From Thermomicrobiales bacterium (GTDB taxonomy: Bacteria; Chloroflexota; Chloroflexia; Thermomicrobiales; UBA6265): DNA of 64,000 bases. Both the position numbers and the translations under genes were made by a program. The DNA lies in the NCBI GenBank assembly GCA_041390825.1, contig JAWKPF010000004.1:124001-188000 (forward strand), given 5' to 3'. Below are positions 32,529 to 41,697 of this stretch, piece after piece. Position 1 is the first letter of the stretch; each line of letters starts with the position of its first letter. The notes below the pieces were generated by a model. The model saw only the letters and a program-made list of their open reading frames with translations, made no database searches and was not told the origin of the DNA.

Positions 32529-33305
32529 ATGAACGGGCGACCATTTGCCGATGGCAGCGCCGGCGATGTGAATTACGCGGCGATTGGACGCGACTATGCG
32601 GTCTATCGCAGACCCGATCCGCAGATTGCCGCCCGGATTCTGAACGCATTGGGCGATGCGGAAACGGTGCTCAATGTGGGCGCCGGACCGGGCGGCTATG
32701 AGCCGCGTGACCGGCAGGTGACCGCGGTGGAGCCCTCGGCCACGATGCGCGCGCAACGCCCACCCGATCTTCCCCCGGCGATCGATGCCGTGGCGGAGGC
32801 ATTGCCGTTTCCCGACGATTCGTTCGATGCGGTGATGGCGAGTTCGACCGTGCACCAGTGGTCCGATCTGGCGCAAGGGATCGCCGAGATGAAGCGGGTG
32901 TCCCGCGGGCCGGTGGTCGTCACGGTCTCGGACCCGGACCGGATGCACGATTTTTGGCTGGCGGAGTATTTCCCGGAACCGCTCGATGTGGAGCGAGGGC
33001 GTTTTCCCAGGATCGAACGGTTGGTGGAGCTGTTGGGCCCGGGAACGATCGTGGAATCGATTCCCATTCCGCTCGATTGCACGGACGGATTCACCGAGGC
33101 GTACTACGGGCGGCCGGAACGCCTGCTGGAGCCGGGGGTGCAGGGTGCGATGTCGTCGTGGACGCTGGCCGATGCGGGCGCGTTGCGCCAGTTCGAGGAG
33201 CGGCTCAGCGCCGATCTGGCTTCCGGCGCCTGGGATGCGCGTTGGGGGTACTTGCGCACCCAACCCTTCTATGACGGATCATTTCGTCTCGTCGTCCGCC
33301 CGTAA
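32529..33305 (+). CDS. SAM-dependent methyltransferase, class I
   Basis: A 258-residue protein with a class I methyltransferase core: V-L-N-V-G-A-G-P-G-G-Y near residue 48, the acidic V-E-P-S at the end of strand two, and A-L-P-F-P-D-D-S-F-D-A-V-M. The family methylates small molecules or macromolecules; the substrate is not indicated. The ATG at 32529 gives the expected length; an in-frame TTG five codons upstream is possible and no strong ribosome site helps. It is followed 19 bases later by a PaiB-like gene. Confidence 0.8.
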   Translation: MNGRPFADGSAGDVNYAAIGRDYAVYRRPDPQIAARILNALGDAETVLNVGAGPGGYEPRDRQVTAVEPSATMRAQRPPDLPPAIDAVAEALPFPDDSFDAVMASSTVHQWSDLAQGIAEMKRVSRGPVVVTVSDPDRMHDFWLAEYFPEPLDVERGRFPRIERLVELLGPGTIVESIPIPLDCTDGFTEAYYGRPERLLEPGVQGAMSSWTLADAGALRQFEERLSADLASGAWDARWGYLRTQPFYDGSFRLVVRP

Positions 33306-33324
33306 TCCCGGGAGCGTTCCATCG

Positions 33325-33936
33325 ATGAAATACACCGCGCACTTCATGCTCGAGGATCCGGAAGCGGTCAAGCGCCTCATCCGTGAGAATCCCTGGGCCA
33401 CGTTTGTTTCGTCGACTGCGAACGGCCTGGTGGCATCGCACTATCCCATCCTGCTGGACGAAGATGCAGAGGAGATCGTGCTCCTGAGCCATTTCGGCAA
33501 GCCCGACGATCGGCTCCATGAGCTCGGCGAGCACGAGATGCTGGTCATCGTGCAGGGGCCGCATGGATATATCTCGCCGTCCTGGTATGCGCCACAGGAT
33601 TTCATTCCGACCTGGAATCACGTTACCGCGCATCTCTACGGGACGCCGGAGATCCTCTCGTTCGACGAGAACTTTGCCGTGCTGCATCGCCTGGTGGATC
33701 ACTTCGAAGCGGGAGTCGCGCACCCTCGCAGCTTGCATCAGGACGAGGAGTACGCGCGCAAGGTGGCGACCGGCACCGCTGGCGTTCGCCTGGTGGTGAA
33801 GCGATTCGACGCCCGGCTCAAGCTCAGCCAGAACAAAGCTCCTGAGGTGGTGGAAACCATCACGCGGGAGCTGGAGTCGGGGGATGCATACGCGCAGCCA
33901 GCGTTGGCGCGGGAAATGCGATTGGCGCGCGAATAG
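33325..33936 (+). CDS. FMN-binding protein, PaiB family (second copy)
   Basis: The 203-residue product shows N-P-W-A-T-F-V-S, H-Y-P-I-L-L and L-L-S-H-F-G-K-P-D-D near the N-terminus. The segments Y-I-S-P-S-W-Y and I-P-T-W-N-H-V-T-A-H then align with those of the PaiB-like protein at 24051-24695. The C-terminal R-L-V-V-K-R-F-D-A-R-L-K-L-S-Q-N-K also corresponds. It starts M-K-Y-T-A-H-F rather than M-Y-x-P. The ATG has a GGGAG site upstream. The split-barrel FMN fold is likely kept, but regulatory or enzymatic function is not known. It appears co-transcribed with the methyltransferase gene. Confidence 0.82.
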   Translation: MKYTAHFMLEDPEAVKRLIRENPWATFVSSTANGLVASHYPILLDEDAEEIVLLSHFGKPDDRLHELGEHEMLVIVQGPHGYISPSWYAPQDFIPTWNHVTAHLYGTPEILSFDENFAVLHRLVDHFEAGVAHPRSLHQDEEYARKVATGTAGVRLVVKRFDARLKLSQNKAPEVVETITRELESGDAYAQPALAREMRLARE

Positions 33937-33963
33937 TCCGCCGCACAAACCGCGCGGCGGACT
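33935..33963. terminator. Hairpin between convergent genes
   Basis: A 10-bp stem (AGTCCGCCGC / GCGGCGGACT) with a nine-base loop overlaps the stop codon of the PaiB-like gene and precedes the end of the minus-strand propeller gene. No T-run is present on either side, so it may be a weak or factor-dependent bidirectional terminator. Confidence 0.5.
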
Positions 33964-33988
33964 CCACGGGTATATCGGGTTCCGCGCG

Positions 33989-35353
33989 TTACGAGGCGAG
34001 CGCGACGAGTACGGCCTCCTCGGCGGTGCTACCGTCGGCGAGAACGATGCCGGCGGCTTGCCCGGAGATGAAGAGCGATTCGAACTCGGGGTAGCTGTTC
34101 TGCCAGAGCATGCTGCCGGTGGCGAGATCGACCGAGGTCACCGTGGGCGCCGAGCCCTCCTGAAATGCGGGGGTAAAGGTGAGCTCGCTGACGAAGACTT
34201 GCGCCGTTCCGGTAAACGAACCGTCGACGAGCGCCTCGGGTTGCGCCCAGAGCATTTCGCCGGTTTCGCCATCGACCATGACCAGCGCGTTCAGGTAGCT
34301 CACGGATGGGCCTGCGCCGACGATATGGGTGGCGTCGGCCAGAAGGGCATCGGCGCCGATGTTCTGGTTTTTCCAGCGAACTGCGCCGGTGGCGGCGTCG
34401 TATCCGGTCGCCGATTTCACCTCGAGCGAGCCGCCCGTGGCATACACAACCGCCGGAGCCGCGCCGTTGGTGAGGTACATGCGGCCGTAGCTGCCGTCAT
34501 TGGCCAGTGGGGCAGACCAGGCAATGGCGCCGGTGGCGCCGTCGAGGGTGACGAGCGCCGCGGTTGCGTCGGTCAGGACCTCAGCGGCGATCGTGCCGGA
34601 ACCGTTGCCCGCGAGCTCGAGTGTTCCTCCGGTGGAGGTAGCGGTTTGGCCAACCGGCGTCTGCCAAAGGATCATGCCGGTCGTTTTGTCGAGCCCGAAG
34701 GCCTGGACGTCCTGGCCCTCGGTTTCGGGACGTCCCAGCGCGACGAGGGGACCGCCCGCGATGTTTTCCCAGTCGGACACCGAGCCAACCGGCAGCATCT
34801 GTTGCCAGGCGATCGCGCCGTCGCTCGCGCTCACGCCAGTCAGGCTGTTGTCGACGGAGAGGACGATGATGTCGTTCTCAGTGGTGATGATTTCTGGCCA
34901 CCCCTCGTAGCCATGCACAGCGCTCCAACGCTGGTCGCCAGTGGTTTCGTCGAAGGCGTAGACCATCTGGGAGGTCGACACGATGGCGAGACCGCTGCCG
35001 GTGGTCGCGGCGGAGGTGATTTCGCCCTGGAGCTGGTCGTAGGTGACCCGCCACATCTCGGTTCCGTCGAGGATGTTCAGGCCGACGACCGCGATATGGG
35101 AGATGGCGCAGCCGGGGGAATTGACCAGGAGGGTCGCTTCGGTTGGGGTCCAGCCGACGACCTGGTAGTTCCCTGCTCCGTCATAGGTGTAGCGCCAGCG
35201 TTCCTGCGCCTGTGGGGCTTGCGCGGCCAGCTGGGGAGGGTCGCCGCAACCGACTGCACTCGCGGTTCGCGTTGGGAGCAGGATGACTCCCATGAGGACG
35301 AGCGGCAGCACCGCGGCGAGGACCATCCGAGACCACTGGGTTGCACGCTCCAT
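33989..35353 (-). CDS. Exported PQQ-like beta-propeller repeat protein
   Basis: The ATG at 35353 follows GAGGAG. The 454-residue protein has a hydrophobic signal segment (about residues 10-33) and then repeated blades carrying the pattern (D/S)-x2-(T/D)-G-x3-W. Examples are F-D-E-T-T-G-D-Q-R-W, V-S-A-S-D-G-A-I-A-W, L-D-K-T-T-G-M-I-L-W and V-D-L-A-T-G-S-M-L-W; about eight blades can be counted. This is the PQQ-like/BamB-type propeller. The typical PQQ active-site residues cannot be recognised, so it is more likely a binding or scaffold protein outside the membrane than a dehydrogenase. It is transcribed alone. Confidence 0.8.
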   Translation of the reverse strand: MERATQWSRMVLAAVLPLVLMGVILLPTRTASAVGCGDPPQLAAQAPQAQERWRYTYDGAGNYQVVGWTPTEATLLVNSPGCAISHIAVVGLNILDGTEMWRVTYDQLQGEITSAATTGSGLAIVSTSQMVYAFDETTGDQRWSAVHGYEGWPEIITTENDIIVLSVDNSLTGVSASDGAIAWQQMLPVGSVSDWENIAGGPLVALGRPETEGQDVQAFGLDKTTGMILWQTPVGQTATSTGGTLELAGNGSGTIAAEVLTDATAALVTLDGATGAIAWSAPLANDGSYGRMYLTNGAAPAVVYATGGSLEVKSATGYDAATGAVRWKNQNIGADALLADATHIVGAGPSVSYLNALVMVDGETGEMLWAQPEALVDGSFTGTAQVFVSELTFTPAFQEGSAPTVTSVDLATGSMLWQNSYPEFESLFISGQAAGIVLADGSTAEEAVLVALAS

Positions 35354-35561
35354 TTCCGAACTCCTCATCATGTAAAGCGAAGCTGAGACTCTGTCTACGC
35401 TGTTCCCTGAAACGACGATCTGGCCCGAACGGTTCCACACCTGCAGCAGGGGTTCTTGCGGACCTCGGGCGGCCAGGGTTGTGTTCGCGTTTCGTTCGGC
35501 GTAGCATCCAAGAAAATCCCAGTCTTGTCCCGGTCCGAAATCGCGAACAAGGAGAGTGATC

Positions 35562-36083
35562 ATGCGTAGATTCGCACTCATGGTTCTCGGTCTTCTCGTG
35601 CTTGGTTTGGCGGCTCCCGTTGCTGCCCAGGACGCGACGCCAGAGGCATCGCCAGTGCACATGATGGGCTCGCTGGATATCACACCGGTGGATGGGGTCG
35701 TCTCGTTCACCCTCCTGGAGATTCCCGCCTCGGACGCGGTGGTCGACCAGGCTCCGGAAGGGGATAGCGCGGGCGATATTCTGGTCTTCGCCAATGTCTT
35801 GATGGACGAATCGGGCGAGATGCAGGTCGGAGCCGACCAGGGGTGGTGCGTGCGCACCAGTGTTGCTGGCGGCGCCTGGGAATGCACCTGGACCATCTTC
35901 CTGGAGCAGGGGCAGATCGTGAGCCAGGGTCCGTTCTTCGACGCTGGACCGTCGACCATGGCGATCACGGGTGGCACGGGCGATTTTGCCGGGGCGCGCG
36001 GTCAACTGGAATTGAGCGCGAACGAAGACGGGTTGTTCGTCTTTGCCTACACGGTCATGCTGGATGAGGAAATGCCGGGATAG
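35562..36083 (+). CDS. Exported allene-oxide-cyclase/dirigent-like barrel protein
   Basis: The ATG at 35562 follows AAGGAGA. The 173-residue product has a signal peptide ending V-A-A-Q and a D-A-T-P-E-A-S-P linker. The rest resembles the allene oxide cyclase barrel-like (dirigent-type) fold: G-D-I-L-V-F-A-N-V-L, D-Q-G-W-C-V-R-T ... W-E-C-T-W-T-I-F-L, and I-T-G-G-T-G-D-F-A-G-A-R-G-Q-L-E-L, which is the family's conserved glycine-rich strand pair. Bacterial members have no established function; plant relatives guide coupling or cyclisation reactions. Two cysteines at about residues 100 and 110 could form a disulfide. The terminator overlaps its stop codon. Confidence 0.7.
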   Translation: MRRFALMVLGLLVLGLAAPVAAQDATPEASPVHMMGSLDITPVDGVVSFTLLEIPASDAVVDQAPEGDSAGDILVFANVLMDESGEMQVGADQGWCVRTSVAGGAWECTWTIFLEQGQIVSQGPFFDAGPSTMAITGGTGDFAGARGQLELSANEDGLFVFAYTVMLDEEMPG

Positions 36084-36098
36084 GGCATCCCGGCATTT
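36070..36098 (+). terminator. Rho-independent terminator overlapping the stop codon
   Basis: A 12-bp stem (AAATGCCGGGAT / ATCCCGGCATTT) with a five-base loop begins inside the last codons of the barrel protein gene and ends in TTTTC. The left arm encodes the last residues M-P-G and the first base of the stop codon. Confidence 0.8.
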
Positions 36099-36134
36099 TC
36101 AGCGATAGAAGCGTCTTCGAGGGGACCGATCGGC

Positions 36135-39100
36135 CTATTCGTCAGCGGTCTCCTCGGGGATGATGTACGCGTTGCATGACAGCGTCTCGCCACCGATGAG
36201 CACGACCCCGATCTGCCCATCCGGACTCAGATAGGTGAGCGGATCGAAGAGCGGCTCCTGATCGAGATCGCGCTGATTGCTGGCGCACGATGCGATAAAC
36301 GCGGCTGCGGTCTCCTCGGGGAGCGATTCGGTCAGCAGCCATGGACCAGGTTTCAGCCCGGAGAAGGTCGCGACGCCGTCGTCGTCCGTGGTGTCGATTT
36401 CGACCGGTGCGACCTGAGCAGTCTCGCCGGCAAGGGCGAGCAGCGAGACCTCGATGCCGGGCGCCGGTTCGTCACAATCCTCTTGCAGATCGGACTCGGG
36501 GCCGTAAACGTCGTAGCCTTCCGGGCAGACGTACGTCGTGAGGATGAGGGTTGCCGGAGCGGTCGGATTCGGCGTGGCGATTGGAGCCGGGGTAGGCGGC
36601 TTACCCGTGCCCGGCGTGGGAGTCGGCGACGGATGATCTGGCGGGGCCAGGTTGAACCAGTAGCACTCCAATGCGTCACCGGGCGCGACGTGCCGCTCGA
36701 TGGCGAACTGCGTCACCGGCGCCGATTCGAATGCGGCCTGCTGGCTGCCCGACGTTTGAACCGCGCAGAAGACGACGGCGCTTGTGTAGCCAGCCGGTGG
36801 TGTCTCGCTGATGAACAGCGGGCCGGGCGCGACCTCTTCCCAGGCGACGCTGCCGGTCGCGTCCGTGGTCTTTGTGAGCTCGGTGGCGGGACCGCCGAGC
36901 GTGAACGAGACGCCTTCCAGCGGGGTCGAGCATTTGGTCAGCAGGGCCTGATCCGAGTCGCTGTGCGGAGGCAGATATCCCGCGGGACAGGCGTACTTGT
37001 GGATGGTGACGGTTGCGGGCGTCGTCTCGATATTGAACCAGAAGCAACCGATGACGGTGTCTGGCGTGGCCGGGTACTCGATCGTCCCATTCGAGATTTC
37101 CAGATCGAGGTACTCAGTCGGGTCGGCGGTGGAACCGGCCGGAGCGTGCCCGCAGAAGACGCGGACCGGCTGATAGTCGGACGCCAGCTCCGTGATCAGG
37201 ATTGGTCCGGGCGGCACGTCGGTGAACAAGGCATACCCGGTTGTGCCGATTGGCAGGGTGGAATCGTAAGCGGCCGCTTCATTGCGCACCTGGAACTCCA
37301 CTCCATCGATGGGGGTGCAGGCGCCGTTCAGATCGAGCTGGCTGGCATGCTGGTAGTCATAGTCAGCCGGGCAGACGCTCTTGTACACGTAGATGTCGAC
37401 CGGAGGCGCCTCGACCGCAGCCCAATAGCAGGTGATAACCGAGTGTGGCTCGGCTGGATAGGCCACCCCTTCGTCGGTAATCGTGAGCGAGGTGTAGCTG
37501 CTGGGCGATTCCCCCACCATGGCCTGTCCGCAGTTGACCGCGACGGTTTGGTACTTCGGTGACAGTTCCGAGATGCGGAGCGGCGACGGAGGCAGCTCCT
37601 CGAAGGAGACCGTGCCTTCCTTGCCGGTTGGCAAGGTGACATCCAGCGCATCCGGGGAGGGCTCGGTGCCCGACGTGTTTCCTGCCTGCACGCGGAACGG
37701 GACGCCGGCGGGCGTTTCCGAGCATTCGGCACGTATCCGGTCGTTGGTGAGATCGGCGAGACTGATGGTCGGCGGGCAGACGCGCATCGTGATGGCGACC
37801 TGGGCAGGCTCGACGTAGGGAACATCGAACCAATAGCATTCCAGGGTGTATCCCCCGGACAGATAGGCATAGAGCGGCTCGGCGTTGTACCGCGCGAGGC
37901 TGTCGGGTTCTCCGGCCGTGCCTGGGTAGTAGTCACACCAGGCGGCCAACGGGCGGAAGCCGTTACCAGCGACCTGTTGGATCTCGTTGAAACCAGGACT
38001 CAGGTTGGTGAACGACACGTTTCCGATAGCATCGGTCACGGCCTCGGCTGGTGTCGTGAGCGGAGCTCCAGCAGTGAAGGCAACGCCTTCGGCCCGGGGA
38101 GCGCAATCGTCCACGAGGGCTTCGGCCGACTTGTACGCGTCGGTCCCTTCCGGGCAGGTGTAGGTGTGCAGCGTGACCGTGGCGGGATCGGTCGAGGTTG
38201 CGCCAGCGGGCATATTCGCCCAGACGCATTCCAGGAAATAGCCGTCTTTCAACTCGGATGGCACGCTCCAGTTCTCGACGGTTACGGGGTCCAGGCTGCC
38301 AGTCGCTCCGGCTCCCACGAGCGTAAAGCGGCAGAACACCTTGGGCGGATCGTAGCCCTCACGCGGGAGTTCCGAGATGCGGAAGATGCCTGGCGGGATG
38401 TCGGCGAACCGCGCAATGCCGTCTGCGCCGGTAATCGCGCTGATGGTCGTCTCTCCGTATGCGATCTTGAACTCGACACCGGGTTCGGAGGAGCAGTACA
38501 TCGCGATTTCGATGTAGTTCGAACTGATTGCCGAAAAGCCCGGTGGGCAGATTCGCTTGTCCACATAGACCGATCCGGCCTTTGGCGGGCTGTCCGCCTT
38601 TCCAGTTGGGACGTTGAAGAAGTGGCACTCGATCACCTTGCCGTCTTCGATGGTCGCCGCGATGCCGCCATCGGCTACGGTCTGCTCGGCATAGACGTCT
38701 GTCAGGGCGAGGGCAGGCAGCCCGACATCGGTGGTCCTGCAGAGGGCGCGTTGCAACTCCTCGCCAGCAGTGCCCGGTTCGCCGATGCCCACGTTGCCGG
38801 GCGGTAATCCTTCGAATCTGGCAATTGCGGGGCCCTTTTCGAGGCGGGTCAAAGCGGTGAACGGCGCGCCGGTGGGGTAGTAGACCGCGATAACGACGCC
38901 TTCTTGCGGTGTCGGGCAGGCCACGCGAAGTTCTTCGTATGACTTGCCGGATGGATCGAAATCATCTGGGCAGCGCCACTTGAGAATCGTGACGTGGCCG
39001 CCATCGTCCGCTGCCTTCCCCGTCGTTGCCATAGGAACTGTGAACCACTCGCAGGAATAGACGAGGGACGGATCGACATCCGAAAGCGGCATGGAAGGTT

Positions 39101-41300
39101 CGCCGGCGTTCAGGCGACCGGCATTGACATATGCGGGCTCCGCGCCCGCGGGCGCGGCTCCGCACCAGGCGTAGCCGTTGGCGAGCGAGTGGGGCGGGGT
39201 CGGCTGGATGTAAATATCGCCGGGCAAGACGCGGAAGGAGACAATGCCGTCAGCGCCGGTGGTCTCGGATGCGGTCAGTCCTCCGGCGTGCGTCAGATCG
39301 AACGTCACGCCCGGTTCTGGGTTGGTGCAGGCCGCGCGCCAGTCGTCGATCACGACGGTGTCGGGGTATTCGGGTCCGCACAGGTATTTCTTGACGGTGA
39401 CCGCAACATAGGCGTCATCCGGCAGCTCCTGGAACTCGAACCAGTAGCAACTCGTCTCGTACCCGCCTTCGATGTCGACTGTGACAGGAACCTCGGCATA
39501 GGCGGAGACTGGCGGAGCAGCTTCGCCGCGCGGATACGTTGTGCAGAAGAGCCGGTTCTGGCCGGAGTCTCCGAGGAGATTGAGCTCAGCTTCGCCGGGT
39601 GGGACATCCGGAAAAGAGATCGGCGCGCCGCCGGAGATGGCTGCGGTGAGGTCGGCGCCGCTTTCTGCCGAGAAGAGGCGAACCTGCGCGCCGTCGTTCG
39701 GCGTCTGGCAGAGGTCGAGATAGTTCTGCAGGGACCTGGTGGGGTCGTAGAGCTCATCAGCGCAGACGTATCCCTGCACCGTGACGCTCCCCGTGCCGTT
39801 GCCAGCCGCCACCACCGTGGGCGCAACTCCTTCGACGTAGAAAGAAACACAATTCAGTGTGTACCGTTCCGGAATGTCGTAGGTGACGAGGTCGCCATCG
39901 TACGTCGGAAGATGAAAGGATGTGCCATCCAGTTCTCCTTGCGGTGGCGCAGGATCGCAGTAGGCCGGTCCAGCCAGGTAGCCTGGGGGTGCTTGCTGCG
40001 CGATGGTCACCATGCCCGCGGGGATGTTCTTCCATTCGAGGAAACCGTTCGTTCCGGTGTTTCCGGTGAACTGTTCGCCGTCGGCCGTGGTGAGGGTGAA
40101 TTCGATGTTCAGGCCGGGAATCGAGCAACCCACCGTGAGCGCATGCAGCGTCATGTCAGCGGTGTCGTAGTCGGGTGGGCAGAAGAAGGGGATCATGGCG
40201 ACGGTGGACTGGGGGACAGGAATGTTGAAGAGCTCGCAGTGCAGCGCTTGTCCAGGCGCAACCTGTCCGGTGATCTTCTTCCCATCGGACTGCACAAGGG
40301 ACAGGTCGGGAGATCCGGCGGGGGTACCGACCGGGGCGACGCTGCAATAGGGCTGCGCGTATCGGTAGCCATCGGGGAGCGATTCGAGGATCGTCACGTT
40401 GCCGGATGGCACATCGGTCCAGGCAAGGAGGCCCTGGGCATCGGTCGTGGTGGTGCGGGGTTCGCCGGTGCTGGCCTGGAGCGTGAAGGAAAAGCCGTCT
40501 CCCACGGTGGTGCAGGCAGCTTTCAGCGCGCCGAGGGTCATGTCCGCTGTGTTGTAGTTGACCGGGCAGCGGTAATTTGTGAGGTGAACTTCACCGGCCG
40601 CGGCGATGGCGTCCGGGGTGAGCGCCAGCGCGGGGTCGCCAGACTGGACGTTGAACCAGCGACAGTAGGTCTGGGCGTAGCTGGCCAGATTTGGGTCGCT
40701 CAGCCCGATATCGATCGTTCCCCCGCTGACGGGGAAGTAAAGGTATTGATCGGCGCCCGGTCCACCGGTGACCTCACAATAGACCCAGGGATCGGGCGCG
40801 CCCTGGGGGACGGTCTCGGAGATGGTGTATCCGGTTCCGAGCGGGATATCGGGCCAGGCGGCGATTCCGTCCCCACCGGTGGAGCGGGTATCGCCCGGAT
40901 AAGCCGGGTTTTGGGTGTTCAGCGAGAAGGCGATGCCGGCCAACGGCTGGACACAGTTGGCGAGCGCTCCCGACGCATCGACGGTCGAAAGGTCGAACCC
41001 GGGCGGGCAGCTTCGTGCCTCGGCAATCGCAGCGGCAACACCACCGGCCTGGGGGTCCGGTTCAGCTTCGGCGGTGCTGGTGGGTTCCGGCGCGGGTTCT
41101 TCGGTGACCTCGGGTTCTGGAGCCTCACCTTCGCCGTCGCTTTGGACTTCTGCGATGGGCGTTTGCTCCTCGCCGTCCTGGGCGCCCACGCCGGACGGCG
41201 CAAGGGCGGGCAGCATCGAGAAGAGGACAGTTGCCAGGACGAGTACGGTAAAGAACCGGGCAGTAGCGGAACGACCTGAAGGACGATACGACAGCTTCAC
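36135..41300 (-). CDS. Giant exported protein of twelve Cys-containing SpaA/Cna_B-like modules
   Basis: The GTG at 41300, after GAGGAG, gives 1721 residues with a signal peptide ending G-V-G-A-Q and an acidic Pro/Glu/Thr linker. Twelve modules of about 110-150 residues follow. Each opens with a C-P-x-(G/D)-(Y/F) segment, has a second Cys about 20 residues on, and a core of G-V-x-F-x-L ... T-D-x-x-G ... F-x-x-(L/I)-P-P-G-x-x-x-I-x-E. Each closes with a Cys and a (C)-Y-W-F-N-(V/I)-P segment. The core resembles SpaA/Cna_B prealbumin-like domains of surface adhesins. No LPXTG or membrane anchor is seen at the C-terminus. A surface-layer, matrix or adhesion role is inferred. Confidence 0.78.
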   Translation of the reverse strand: MKLSYRPSGRSATARFFTVLVLATVLFSMLPALAPSGVGAQDGEEQTPIAEVQSDGEGEAPEPEVTEEPAPEPTSTAEAEPDPQAGGVAAAIAEARSCPPGFDLSTVDASGALANCVQPLAGIAFSLNTQNPAYPGDTRSTGGDGIAAWPDIPLGTGYTISETVPQGAPDPWVYCEVTGGPGADQYLYFPVSGGTIDIGLSDPNLASYAQTYCRWFNVQSGDPALALTPDAIAAAGEVHLTNYRCPVNYNTADMTLGALKAACTTVGDGFSFTLQASTGEPRTTTTDAQGLLAWTDVPSGNVTILESLPDGYRYAQPYCSVAPVGTPAGSPDLSLVQSDGKKITGQVAPGQALHCELFNIPVPQSTVAMIPFFCPPDYDTADMTLHALTVGCSIPGLNIEFTLTTADGEQFTGNTGTNGFLEWKNIPAGMVTIAQQAPPGYLAGPAYCDPAPPQGELDGTSFHLPTYDGDLVTYDIPERYTLNCVSFYVEGVAPTVVAAGNGTGSVTVQGYVCADELYDPTRSLQNYLDLCQTPNDGAQVRLFSAESGADLTAAISGGAPISFPDVPPGEAELNLLGDSGQNRLFCTTYPRGEAAPPVSAYAEVPVTVDIEGGYETSCYWFEFQELPDDAYVAVTVKKYLCGPEYPDTVVIDDWRAACTNPEPGVTFDLTHAGGLTASETTGADGIVSFRVLPGDIYIQPTPPHSLANGYAWCGAAPAGAEPAYVNAGRLNAGEPSMPLSDVDPSLVYSCEWFTVPMATTGKAADDGGHVTILKWRCPDDFDPSGKSYEELRVACPTPQEGVVIAVYYPTGAPFTALTRLEKGPAIARFEGLPPGNVGIGEPGTAGEELQRALCRTTDVGLPALALTDVYAEQTVADGGIAATIEDGKVIECHFFNVPTGKADSPPKAGSVYVDKRICPPGFSAISSNYIEIAMYCSSEPGVEFKIAYGETTISAITGADGIARFADIPPGIFRISELPREGYDPPKVFCRFTLVGAGATGSLDPVTVENWSVPSELKDGYFLECVWANMPAGATSTDPATVTLHTYTCPEGTDAYKSAEALVDDCAPRAEGVAFTAGAPLTTPAEAVTDAIGNVSFTNLSPGFNEIQQVAGNGFRPLAAWCDYYPGTAGEPDSLARYNAEPLYAYLSGGYTLECYWFDVPYVEPAQVAITMRVCPPTISLADLTNDRIRAECSETPAGVPFRVQAGNTSGTEPSPDALDVTLPTGKEGTVSFEELPPSPLRISELSPKYQTVAVNCGQAMVGESPSSYTSLTITDEGVAYPAEPHSVITCYWAAVEAPPVDIYVYKSVCPADYDYQHASQLDLNGACTPIDGVEFQVRNEAAAYDSTLPIGTTGYALFTDVPPGPILITELASDYQPVRVFCGHAPAGSTADPTEYLDLEISNGTIEYPATPDTVIGCFWFNIETTPATVTIHKYACPAGYLPPHSDSDQALLTKCSTPLEGVSFTLGGPATELTKTTDATGSVAWEEVAPGPLFISETPPAGYTSAVVFCAVQTSGSQQAAFESAPVTQFAIERHVAPGDALECYWFNLAPPDHPSPTPTPGTGKPPTPAPIATPNPTAPATLILTTYVCPEGYDVYGPESDLQEDCDEPAPGIEVSLLALAGETAQVAPVEIDTTDDDGVATFSGLKPGPWLLTESLPEETAAAFIASCASNQRDLDQEPLFDPLTYLSPDGQIGVVLIGGETLSCNAYIIPEETADE

Positions 41301-41697
41301 AATTCGACTCCTCACATGTAGCAGCAAACAAATACGAACACCGAACCATTGCCAATTACCGGGGTATCGAGCGGCGGCGAGGTGACGATGCCCAGTTCGG
41401 TCACCTCGGGCCGGGAACCCCGTTGCGTGCTTTCGATCCACCGACCGGCCGCACCCTACAAAGCTATGGGTTTGGAGGGGCTCCTGGCATCATGGAAAAC
41501 ATGTAAATCTGAGCGGCAGTAGTCCGAAGCGCCCGACCTCACCCGACATACTCGAAAATCTTGGTAAATCTACATTCCTTAGTTTGGATATCAGGGCGTC
41601 CTGATGGGTTTTTGGGCTGGGCAGCGGTGGTTGCTCTCCTACAATGGCCCGGCGTGCGATGCGAATACGTGCCGTCGAGAAACCTGAAGGAGTAGCA
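41301..41697. other. Gene-free divergent control region
   Basis: This 397-base stretch lies between the starts of the giant exported protein gene (minus) and the heme operon (plus) and should hold both promoters. A -10-like TACAAT at 41640-41645 stands about 50 bases before the ferrochelatase start, but no matching -35 box is clear. No coding frame, repeat or strong hairpin was seen. Confidence 0.45.

Noticed and set aside
33935..33963. Hairpin as a clear intrinsic terminator
   Set aside because: The stem is good but neither strand shows a T-run after it, so it is listed only with reduced confidence.
38994..41279. 761-codon plus-strand open frame opposite the giant exported protein gene
   Set aside because: Its composition mirrors the antisense of the repeated modules, while the minus-strand frame has a signal peptide, ribosome site and regular modules.
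41640..41645. TACAAT as the heme operon promoter
   Set aside because: No acceptable -35 sequence lies 16-18 bases upstream, so it is mentioned only as part of the control region.
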